Shown piece by piece: positions 15,943 to 22,555 of a DNA stretch of 23,174 nt. How positions within the stretch are numbered: the stretch's first letter is position 1; each line of letters starts with the position of its first letter. The position numbers and the translations under genes are program-made. The DNA lies in assembly GCA_945877005.1 (NCBI GenBank), contig CAMCQL010000005.1:1-23174 (forward strand), in the 5' to 3' direction. This DNA comes from Chryseobacterium gleum (GTDB lineage Bacteria; Bacteroidota; Bacteroidia; Flavobacteriales_D; Crocinitomicaceae). Below the pieces are notes generated by a model. That model saw only the letters and a program-made list of their open reading frames with translations, was not told where the DNA came from and made no database searches.

Positions 15943-16980
15943 TTGAGGTATACAAGAGAAATTAAAATTGGTGTCATTTCTATTTTTGCAATACTTATTG
16001 TGGTAAGTGGTGTGAATTTTTTGAAAGGAAGAAACTTTTTTGGAGGTGACAATGTCTATTCTGCTTATTTTCCAGAATCTGCAGGACTAGCTCCAGCAAG
16101 TGATGTATTAGTGAACGGAGTAAGCATAGGTAAAGTCTTGACTGTTGATTATCAACCTCAACAATCTTCACTTCTTAAAAAAGTAAAAGTATCATTTACA
16201 GTAACTAATAAGGATATTCAATTGCCTGTGGGTACAGTGGTTAAAATTGCACCTAAAGATTTATTCAGTAAAGCAATTGTTCTACTTTTTCCAACGCAAA
16301 TTTCAAAAGGGTATTATTCTAAAAATGCAGTTTTAAAAGGCGAAATAACAAAAGATATGATGGAGCAAATTCAAGAATATGCAGATCCAATTTCTAAAAA
16401 AATTCAAAAATTAATGACCAACGTAGATCATGTTGTTGCATCATTTGCTGATTTTTGGGATACCACAACTACTTCTGAAATACAATCGAGCTTGGTAGAA
16501 GCAAAATCTGCTATTTCTCGATTTAACAATCTTTCTTTTGAATTAGAAGGAATGGTTAAAGAGGAAAAAGAGCAATTACACGAAATTTTTTCAAATGTTG
16601 CGAATATTACTGCTAACATAGAAAAAAGCAATAAGGAGATAGCAGCAATCATTGGGAATTCAAAAAAAATAACGGATGACATGGTGACTTCTGATTTTAA
16701 GAATGTTATTTCTGATGCGAGTAAAGTAATTAATGTCCTAAATAAATCATTAGAAGGTGTTGAAAAAGGCAAAGGAACATTGGGGAAATTTCTTAAAGAT
16801 GAAACTTTTTACAATGAGTTATTGTTATCTAATAAAAAAGTACAATCTTTAGTGGAAGATTTGCAGCAACGACCTGAAAGATATATCAGAGTTTCCGTTT
16901 TTGGTAGAAAATCTAAAGGTCTAAAATTAACTAAACCACAGGAAGATAAATTAATTAAGATTTTAGATACAGTTCAATAA
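15943..16980 (+). CDS. mlaD: MlaD/MCE-domain lipid transport protein
   Basis: MCE proteins of the MlaD type form hexameric rings that pass lipids between inner and outer membranes. The 345-residue protein has one N-terminal membrane segment (about 9-26), an MCE domain (about 38-117, with SAGLAPASDVLVNGVSIGKV), and a long helical, coiled-coil-prone region (about 130-285). The tail ends before RPERYIRVSVFGRK, a phrase that I recall from flavobacterial homologues. The start is TTG at 15943, 5 bp after the amidase stop. No in-frame ATG exists upstream, and the next one would delete the membrane anchor. The ABC permease and ATPase partners (MlaE, MlaF) are not in the window. Being between the amidase and redox genes, and beside lptD, it belongs to an envelope neighbourhood. 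Confidence 0.88.
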   Translation: MRYTREIKIGVISIFAILIVVSGVNFLKGRNFFGGDNVYSAYFPESAGLAPASDVLVNGVSIGKVLTVDYQPQQSSLLKKVKVSFTVTNKDIQLPVGTVVKIAPKDLFSKAIVLLFPTQISKGYYSKNAVLKGEITKDMMEQIQEYADPISKKIQKLMTNVDHVVASFADFWDTTTTSEIQSSLVEAKSAISRFNNLSFELEGMVKEEKEQLHEIFSNVANITANIEKSNKEIAAIIGNSKKITDDMVTSDFKNVISDASKVINVLNKSLEGVEKGKGTLGKFLKDETFYNELLLSNKKVQSLVEDLQQRPERYIRVSVFGRKSKGLKLTKPQEDKLIKILDTVQ

Positions 16981-16995
16981 ATAAAATTATAGTAC

Positions 16996-18321
16996 ATGAT
17001 TTCAAGTATATTATTCTTATTCCTTTTCATTGGTGGAACTTATTGGTTTACAAAAAACGCTTTGAAGGTTCGTTCTAATATATTATTAGGAAGAGCTGTT
17101 AATCGGTCAGATAATAAAAAAGAACGTTTGAAAACGATGCTTTTGGTTGCTTTCGGTCAAAAGAAAATGTTTACAAGACCATTGCCAGCCTTACTTCATT
17201 TTTGTTTATACGCTGCTTTTGTAATTACACAAATTGAATTAATTGAAATAATTATCGACGGAATTACAGGTAATCATCGTTTCTTTTATTATCCTTTAGG
17301 AGGTTTTTACCGATTTATGTTGAGTTTTATTGAAGTGTTGTCTGTTTTGTCTTTTGTTGCAACTCTTATTTTCTTGTCAAGAAGAAACTTGATTAAAGTT
17401 CCGCGTTTAGTAAAAAGCGAATTGAATGGTTGGCCTAAATTGGATGCTAATTTTATTTTAATAGCTGAGTTAGTTTTAATTACTTTTATTTTTATGATGA
17501 ACGGGGCTGACGAAGTCCTTTATTCAAGAGGTTTTTCGCATGTTGGTGAAGGTAGTGGAAGTTTTGGGTTTGTAATTTCTCAAGCCATCGGTCCGTTCTT
17601 TTTTGGTGACGTTGAGAATGGATCCTTAATGATAATTGAACGAATAGGATGGTGGGGGCATATTGTTATGGTATTCGGATTTTTAAATTATTTACCTTAT
17701 TCAAAGCACTTTCATATCGTGTTGGCTTTTCCTACAACGTGGTATTCTAATTTAGAAAAGAAAGGACGTTTTACAAATATTCCAGAGGTGACTTCAGAAG
17801 TGAATAAGATGTTGGACCCTACATTAGATCCGTTTGCTACTAATGGGGAGGAAGTTCCACCTAGTAGATTTGGAGCGAAAGATGTTACAGACTTAACTTG
17901 GAAAAACTTATTAGATGCTTATTCGTGTACTGAGTGTGGGAGATGTACTTCTTCTTGTCCAGCAAATCAAACCGGAAAACTTTTATCACCTCGTAAAATA
18001 ATGATGGATACAAGAGATCGTTTGGTTGAAGTTGGTAATGGAATCAGAGCTCAAGGTAAAGAATTCAATGACGGTAAAAGTTTATTAGGTAATTATATAT
18101 CGGAAGAAGAAATTTGGGCGTGTACTTCTTGCAATGCATGTGTTCAAGAGTGTCCAATAAACATAGATCCTCTTTCAATTATTGTTGATTTAAGAAGATA
18201 CCTGGTAATGGAGGAATCAAAAATGCCAACTGAATTGACTGGTATGATGACAAACATTGAAAATAATGGGGCACCATGGCAATTTTCACCTGCAGATCGT
18301 GGTAACTGGATAAATGAATAG
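16996..18321 (+). CDS. Membrane-bound 4Fe-4S protein, heterodisulfide-reductase/NarI-like
   Basis: The 441-residue protein fuses a membrane domain to a ferredoxin domain. About five membrane segments are visible (1-18, 63-90, 104-127, 152-170, 215-235). His68, His222, His238 and His240 lie in or next to them and could bind haem b, as in NarI or DsrM-type subunits. The C-terminal part has two CxxCxxCxxxC motifs, Cys311/314/317/321 (CTECGRCTSSCP) and Cys376/379/382/386 (CTSCNACVQECP), for two 4Fe-4S clusters. Such proteins exchange electrons between the quinone pool and a soluble partner. The likely partner is the CCG-domain protein two genes downstream, matching HdrE/HdrC plus HdrB or DsrM/DsrK layouts. 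The substrate is unknown. It starts 15 bp after mlaD, so cotranscription is likely. Confidence 0.88.
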   Translation: MISSILFLFLFIGGTYWFTKNALKVRSNILLGRAVNRSDNKKERLKTMLLVAFGQKKMFTRPLPALLHFCLYAAFVITQIELIEIIIDGITGNHRFFYYPLGGFYRFMLSFIEVLSVLSFVATLIFLSRRNLIKVPRLVKSELNGWPKLDANFILIAELVLITFIFMMNGADEVLYSRGFSHVGEGSGSFGFVISQAIGPFFFGDVENGSLMIIERIGWWGHIVMVFGFLNYLPYSKHFHIVLAFPTTWYSNLEKKGRFTNIPEVTSEVNKMLDPTLDPFATNGEEVPPSRFGAKDVTDLTWKNLLDAYSCTECGRCTSSCPANQTGKLLSPRKIMMDTRDRLVEVGNGIRAQGKEFNDGKSLLGNYISEEEIWACTSCNACVQECPINIDPLSIIVDLRRYLVMEESKMPTELTGMMTNIENNGAPWQFSPADRGNWINE

Positions 18322-18339
18322 AAAATTAAAAATTACAAC

Positions 18340-18753
18340 ATGGAATTAATCTCTTTAAGTGAAAATGGTCAGGCCTTAAGTCCTGTTTTACCAGAAAATG
18401 TTAAAAATTATTTAATTGATATTGATGGAACTATTTGTGATGATATCCCAAATGAAGAGCCTGAAAGAATGTTAACTGCGCAAATTTATCCTGAAGCATT
18501 GGTGACTTTAAATAAATGGTACGATGAAGGTCATATTATTACTTTTTTCACTTCAAGAACTGAAGAGCACCGCGATTACACGGAGCGTTGGTTAAAAGAT
18601 CATGGTTTTAAATACCATGGTATGGTAATGGGGAAACCAAGAGGAGGTAATTATCATTGGATTGATAATCATATGGTTAGAGCGACTCAGTACAAAGGTA
18701 AATTTACTGATTTGGTAGATAAAAAAGTGACTATTCAAGTTTTTCAAAAATAA
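18340..18753 (+). CDS. Small HAD-superfamily phosphatase-like protein
   Basis: The 137-residue protein has the HAD motifs in order: motif I YLIDIDGTIC (Asp27 and Asp29), motif II FFTSR (Thr71/Ser72), motif III lysine in MGKPRGG (Lys99) and an acidic HWIDNH (Asp109) in place of motif IV. The catalytic set is therefore plausibly intact for phosphoryl transfer. There is no room for a cap domain, so it would act on an exposed or large substrate. It is of LNS2-like or capsular-biosynthesis HAD type; I cannot name the substrate. I recall close relatives labelled as phosphoheptose isomerase, which the motifs do not support. It lies between the two Fe-S genes, 18 bp after one and 1 bp before the other. 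Confidence 0.75.
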   Translation: MELISLSENGQALSPVLPENVKNYLIDIDGTICDDIPNEEPERMLTAQIYPEALVTLNKWYDEGHIITFFTSRTEEHRDYTERWLKDHGFKYHGMVMGKPRGGNYHWIDNHMVRATQYKGKFTDLVDKKVTIQVFQK

Positions 18754-18754
18754 C

Positions 18755-19549
18755 ATGGATTCAAATTTTCAAGTATTAACAATGTCCGAAGCTCTTGCGA
18801 AAGGGGAGCAGGTTGATATTTTGTTTTGGGTGGGATGTTCAGGAAGTTTTGATGATCGTGCTAAAAAAATAACAAAAGCAGTTGCTAAAATACTTCATAA
18901 ATGCAACATTAAGTTTGCTGTCTTAGGAGCTGAAGAAAGTTGTACTGGAGATCCTGCAAAAAGAGCGGGGAATGAGTTTACTTTTCAAATGCAAGCATTA
19001 ATGAATATCCAAGTATTGAATGGTTATGAAGTAAAGAAAATTGTTACAGCATGCCCTCATTGTTTCAATACATTAAAAAACGAATATCCTGAATTGGGTG
19101 GTCATTATGAGGTGATTCACCACACACAATTAATTCAAGAGCTAATCAATCAAGGGAAATTGGGTCTTGAAGGTAGTCAAGTATATAAAGGTAAAAAGAT
19201 TACATTCCATGACCCTTGTTATTTAGGAAGGGCAAACGATATTTATGAAGCTCCCAGACAACTGATCGAAAAGTTAGATGCTGAGCTAATTGAAATGAAG
19301 CGATGTAAAACCAATGGTTTGTGTTGCGGTGCTGGAGGGGCTCAGATGTTTAAAGAATCTGAAAAAGGAAATAAAGAGATAAATATAGAGCGTACTGAAG
19401 ATGCATTGGAAACACACCCACATGTTATTGCAACTGGTTGTCCCTTTTGTAATACAATGATGACAGACGGAATAAAGAATTTCAACAAAGAACAAGAAAT
19501 TCAAGTATTAGATATTGCAGAATTGATCGCGAATGCAGCAGATTTATAA
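18755..19549 (+). CDS. CCG-domain Fe-S protein (HdrB/HdrD-like, GlcF/LutA-like)
   Basis: The 264-residue protein has two cysteine-rich CCG domains. In the first, Cys28 (WVGCSGS), Cys63 (ESCTGD) and Cys100/Cys103 (ACPHCF) are present, with CTG in place of CCG. In the second, Cys155 (HDPCYLGR), Cys190/Cys191 (GLCCGAGGAQMF) and Cys229/Cys232 (GCPFCN) are complete. In heterodisulfide reductase these motifs bind noncubane 4Fe-4S clusters at the disulfide site, and related proteins occur in lactate and glycolate oxidation. No membrane segment is visible, so it is cytoplasmic or bound to the membrane Fe-S protein. The ATG follows the HAD stop by one base, and its own end overlaps the next gene by 17 bp. 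The physiological substrate is unknown. Confidence 0.88.
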   Translation: MDSNFQVLTMSEALAKGEQVDILFWVGCSGSFDDRAKKITKAVAKILHKCNIKFAVLGAEESCTGDPAKRAGNEFTFQMQALMNIQVLNGYEVKKIVTACPHCFNTLKNEYPELGGHYEVIHHTQLIQELINQGKLGLEGSQVYKGKKITFHDPCYLGRANDIYEAPRQLIEKLDAELIEMKRCKTNGLCCGAGGAQMFKESEKGNKEINIERTEDALETHPHVIATGCPFCNTMMTDGIKNFNKEQEIQVLDIAELIANAADL

Positions 19550-19985
19550 TTTATTTCCAAACTTCTCAGATAAAAGTAGGGTTTGGATTTATACAGCCAA
19601 TAGAGCAATAACCAACATAGAATCTGATTTTGTTCAAAGTAATCTTGAAATTTTTTCAAGTGAATGGAAAGCTCATAGCCAACCACTAAAGGCAAAAGCA
19701 TGTATGCTCAACGAATTTACATTAGTTTTTGTAGTTGATCAATCAATTACAGCTGCGTCTGGATGTTCAGTTGATTCTTCTGTGCGATTTGTTAAAGAAA
19801 TAGGGAAAGAACTGAAAGTTGATTTTTTTAATCGATTAAACGTGCTTGTTCAGAACAATAAAGACAGTTCTTTATTTTTACATCCTTATGGTAAATTAAG
19901 TGAATTATATTCCCACTCGTATTTTAATCCTTTAGTGGAAACACTTAAAGATTTAAAAGAAAATTGGTTGGTTGAAATAAAATAG
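19533..19985 (+). CDS. Conserved Bacteroidota protein of unknown function (often labelled ABC transporter ATPase)
   Basis: The 150-residue protein resembles a family I recall from Flavobacteriia as a companion of the two Fe-S genes and frequently annotated as ABC transporter ATPase. No Walker A (GxxGxGK[ST]), Q-loop or LSGGQ signature is present, and the length is too short for an ABC ATPase, so that label has no support. Conserved-looking features are SRVWIYTANRAIT near the start, WKAHSQPLKA, and a central VVDQSITAASGCSVDSSVRF with one cysteine. The start at 19533 overlaps the CCG gene by 17 bp, implying translational coupling and a related role. No signal peptide or membrane segment is visible. 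It ends the six-gene block. Confidence 0.8.
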   Translation: MQQIYNLFPNFSDKSRVWIYTANRAITNIESDFVQSNLEIFSSEWKAHSQPLKAKACMLNEFTLVFVVDQSITAASGCSVDSSVRFVKEIGKELKVDFFNRLNVLVQNNKDSSLFLHPYGKLSELYSHSYFNPLVETLKDLKENWLVEIK

Positions 19986-20042
19986 TTCTTTAGTAAGCAT
20001 TATTTTTTCTGTCTTAAGTTCTACTTATAAGGTAGATTAAAT

Positions 20043-20050
20043 TATATTTG
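20043..20050 (+). promoter_or_regulatory. -7 element of the rrf2 promoter
   Basis: TATATTTG is an exact TAnnTTTG match whose end is 13 bases before the ATG at 20064, giving a very short leader. The -33 region holds TTC (20019-20021) instead of TTG. A weak promoter overlapping the start region would suit an autoregulated Rrf2 protein, but no operator can be shown. Confidence 0.5.
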
Positions 20051-20063
20051 TATAAAAAAAAGC

Positions 20064-20510
20064 ATGTTATCCAAGAAATCTAAATATGCAATAAAAGCAT
20101 TGATTGCTTTGGCTGAGAATTTTTCTACGAATACGCCAATGCGTATTTCAACAATTTCTGAACAAAAAAAGATACCAAGAAAATTTTTAGAAGCAATTTT
20201 GGTAGAATTGCGAAATAACGGAATGGTTCATTCAAAGATGGGAGCCAATGGAGGTTATTATTTAGCAAAACATCCAGAGGAAATAGTATTAAGTAATATT
20301 ATCAGAATTTCAGGTGGTCCAATTGCTATGTTACCTTGTGTAAGTTTAAATTTTTATGAGCCATGCGAGGAATGTGTCAACGAAGCTACTTGTGGATTAC
20401 ACGACGTAATGTTGGAGGTAAGAGAAGCTACCATTCGAATTTTATCTAAAACTAGTTTGTCTGATATGTTAGAGAGAGAAAATAAACTCAGAGCTAATTT
20501 ATTGAAATAA
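20064..20510 (+). CDS. Rrf2-family transcriptional regulator with cysteine cluster
   Basis: The 148-residue protein has the Rrf2 winged helix (about 1-75), with SKYAIKALIALAE, RISTISEQKKIPRKFLEAIL and the wing KMGANGGYYLAK, followed by a helix and a cysteine-rich loop. Cys92, Cys101, Cys104 and Cys110 lie where IscR holds its 2Fe-2S ligands, with His113 close by; the spacing C-x8-C-x2-C-x5-C differs from IscR. This suggests a redox, iron-sulfur, nitric oxide or cysteine-metabolism sensor such as IscR, NsrR or CymR; the actual signal is unknown. It has its own promoter, 78 bases after the Fe-S block, so a link to that block is only positional. The gene is convergent with the carotenoid desaturase, with 33 bases between the stops and no obvious terminator. 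Confidence 0.92.
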   Translation: MLSKKSKYAIKALIALAENFSTNTPMRISTISEQKKIPRKFLEAILVELRNNGMVHSKMGANGGYYLAKHPEEIVLSNIIRISGGPIAMLPCVSLNFYEPCEECVNEATCGLHDVMLEVREATIRILSKTSLSDMLERENKLRANLLK

Positions 20511-20543
20511 AATCTCTTTGGTTATGTTTATTTTAATACCTAA

Positions 20544-22001
20544 TTAGCAGTAATTCGTTGCGATTTCAGCTGAATTTAAACAAAGAGGTATACCTCCTCC
20601 AGGATGGACACTTCCTCCGCAGAAAAATAAACCTTTAGTAGGAGTAAAATTAGGGTGTCTAAAAAAAGCGGCTAATCGATTATTGGAACTTGCTCCATAC
20701 AATGCACCTCCAAAACTTGACGTGTTTTGTTCAATTTTGATTGGATCCAAGTAGTTTTCAGTCACTATGTATTGTTCAATCGAAGTTTTTAGAATTCGAT
20801 TAATTTTTTGAATGATGGAGGTTCTTATTTTTTTTCTTATTTCTTCCCAATTCTGTCCACTATTGTAAGGTACATTTACCATTACAAACCAGTTCTCGCA
20901 ATTTTCAGGAGCATCTTGTATGTTTTTTTTTGATGTTATATTGATGTAAATTGTCGGATCATTGCAAACCTCATTATTTGAAAAGATGGATTCAAATTCT
21001 TGATGATAATTTTCACTGAACAAGATATTGTGCAGGTCTAATTCTGGAAATGATTTATTGATACCCCAGTAAAAGATACATCCAGAACTTGAGGGTTCTT
21101 GTGTAGTATATCTCCTCTTTCTTTTGGACGATCGAATTAAATGGGTGTAAGCAAATTTAACATCTGTATTACAAATAACAATCTCTGATTCTATGAGTTG
21201 TTTTGCAACAATAATCCCTTTAATTTCTTTTTTTTCTATAACAATTTCTTGTACTTCAGAATTAAAGTGAAATTGGACACCAAGTTCTTGTGCCAATTTC
21301 ACTAATGCTTTTGTAATTGAGTGCATTCCGTTTGTTGGGAAATAACTTCCCATAGAAAGTTCAAGATGTGGGATTAAATTAAGTATACCAGGTGCTTTGT
21401 AGGGGTTTGATCCATTGTATGTTGCGTATCGATCGAAGATTTGTATCAGTTTTTCGTGATTCAATTCTTTTTCGTTTGCAGCATGCATTGTTGTGTTAAG
21501 ATTAAGGTAAGGAATATTTATAAGGCACTTTACTACAGCATTCGAAAAATATTTTTTCCAATCGTGTAAAGATTGTTTTAAAAATGCAACTTCTGTACTT
21601 TCATAAATGCGTTTACTTTTCGCTAAATATTTTTTTAGATACGATACATCAATCTTAAGTTTTGTTTCAATCTCTTGAAATAACCTTTCGTGTTCGGCAT
21701 AAAAAGATAATTTTTGTCCGTCTTCAAAAAAATAGTTACATGAAATTTCGCAAGCTACATAATTAAAATAATCACGGGGATTTTTATTTGATATTTTGAA
21801 GAGATCATCGACTAATTCAGGTAAAGTAAACAGTGAAGGTCCAGCATCGAATCGGAAATTTGATTGCTCAAAGGCTGTTAGCTTACCACCTGGATAGCTA
21901 TTTTTTTCATAAACAGCTACTTCATAACCTTTAACTGCTAAACGTATGGATGCAGCAATACCTGCAACCCCAGAACCAACAACTAATGCCTTTTGTTTCA
22001 T
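20544..22001 (-). CDS. Carotenoid desaturase, CrtI/CrtD family (phytoene desaturase-like)
   Basis: The 485-residue flavoprotein has the N-terminal FAD motif VVGSGVAG (Gly9, Gly11, Gly14) followed by YEVAVYEKNSYPGGKL and FRFDAGPSLFTLPELVDDLF, the hallmark of bacterial phytoene desaturase-type enzymes. The C-terminal FAD-contact segment is GLFFCGGSVHPGGGIPLCLN. Members introduce double bonds into phytoene (CrtI) or into 1-hydroxycarotenoids (CrtD). Without crtB beside it, which usually accompanies crtI, 1-hydroxycarotenoid 3,4-desaturase (CrtD) is at least as likely, so no symbol is given. The internal FYWGINKSFPELDLHNILFS segment is characteristic of the family in Bacteroidota. It starts 33 bp after smpB on the same strand and is probably cotranscribed with it. 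It suggests a pigmented (yellow-orange) cell. Confidence 0.88.
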   Translation of the reverse strand: MKQKALVVGSGVAGIAASIRLAVKGYEVAVYEKNSYPGGKLTAFEQSNFRFDAGPSLFTLPELVDDLFKISNKNPRDYFNYVACEISCNYFFEDGQKLSFYAEHERLFQEIETKLKIDVSYLKKYLAKSKRIYESTEVAFLKQSLHDWKKYFSNAVVKCLINIPYLNLNTTMHAANEKELNHEKLIQIFDRYATYNGSNPYKAPGILNLIPHLELSMGSYFPTNGMHSITKALVKLAQELGVQFHFNSEVQEIVIEKKEIKGIIVAKQLIESEIVICNTDVKFAYTHLIRSSKRKRRYTTQEPSSSGCIFYWGINKSFPELDLHNILFSENYHQEFESIFSNNEVCNDPTIYINITSKKNIQDAPENCENWFVMVNVPYNSGQNWEEIRKKIRTSIIQKINRILKTSIEQYIVTENYLDPIKIEQNTSSFGGALYGASSNNRLAAFFRHPNFTPTKGLFFCGGSVHPGGGIPLCLNSAEIATNYC

Positions 22002-22034
22002 TGTAGTTGAACAACTAGAGTGTTTAAAAGTTCA

Positions 22035-22487
22035 TTACTTTTTAAATAAACGGTTTAGTTCCATTTTGGCATCTTTTTCCTTCATGTCTTGACGTTTATC
22101 ATGCAGTTTTTTTCCTTGTGCGCAAGCAATATCCAATTTTGCCCAGCCTTTTTCAGAGATATATAATTTCAGAGGAATTAAGGTATTTCCTTTTACTTGT
22201 AGAAATTTTTCTATTTTGTCTATTTCTCTTTTATTGAGTAATAATTTCCTGTCTGCTCTTGGTTTATGATTGTAAAACGATCCATTTTCATATTCTGTGA
22301 TGTGCATGTTTCGAATGAAAACCTCTCCTCGATTCATAATACAATACGCTTCTAATATGCTTGCTTTACTTTTTCGAATGCTTTTTATTTCAGTGCCACA
22401 AAGCTGGATACCTGCTGTAAATTCATCAAGTAAATGAAATTCAAAACGTGCTTTTTTGTTTCGAATATTGATGTTGTTTACTGCCAT
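22035..22487 (-). CDS. smpB: SsrA-binding protein SmpB
   Basis: SmpB binds tmRNA and brings it to ribosomes stalled on broken mRNA, starting trans-translation. The 150-residue protein has the normal length and motifs: NKKARFEFHLLDEFTAGIQL, the GTEIKSIR segment, YENGSFYNHKPRADRKLLL, and a basic C-terminal tail (GKKLHDKRQDMKEKDA) that enters the mRNA channel. The Bacteroidota start MAVNNINIRNKKA is usual. The ssrA RNA gene is not in the window. A -7 element lies 21 bases before the start. The desaturase gene follows after 33 bases. Confidence 0.97.
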   Translation of the reverse strand: MAVNNINIRNKKARFEFHLLDEFTAGIQLCGTEIKSIRKSKASILEAYCIMNRGEVFIRNMHITEYENGSFYNHKPRADRKLLLNKREIDKIEKFLQVKGNTLIPLKLYISEKGWAKLDIACAQGKKLHDKRQDMKEKDAKMELNRLFKK

Positions 22488-22507
22488 TATTTATTTTAAT
22501 ATTAAAT

Positions 22508-22515
22508 CAAAGTTA
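22508..22515 (-). promoter_or_regulatory. -7 element of the smpB promoter
   Basis: On the reverse strand this reads TAACTTTG, an exact TAnnTTTG match, ending 20 bases before the smpB ATG at 22487. No -33 TTG is seen at the expected distance upstream. Confidence 0.5.
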
Positions 22516-22528
22516 ATAGTAAATTTTG

Positions 22529-22555
22529 AGTTTTTCTTATAAATAAGTAAAAACT
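22529..22555 (-). terminator. Weak AT-rich inverted repeat after the T9SS gene
   Basis: AGTTTTT-CTTAT (22529-22540) pairs with ATAAG-AAAAACT near 22544-22555 with one bulged base. The hairpin touches the stop codon of the T9SS protein gene. There is no G+C pair core to speak of and no clear T run after it, so termination is uncertain. Confidence 0.3.

Noticed and set aside
18340..18753. Phosphoheptose isomerase
   Set aside because: The motifs are those of the HAD superfamily (DxDGT, TSR, Lys), and no SIS isomerase fold pattern is visible.
19533..19985. ABC transporter ATPase
   Set aside because: No Walker A, Q-loop or signature motif and too short; function left unknown.
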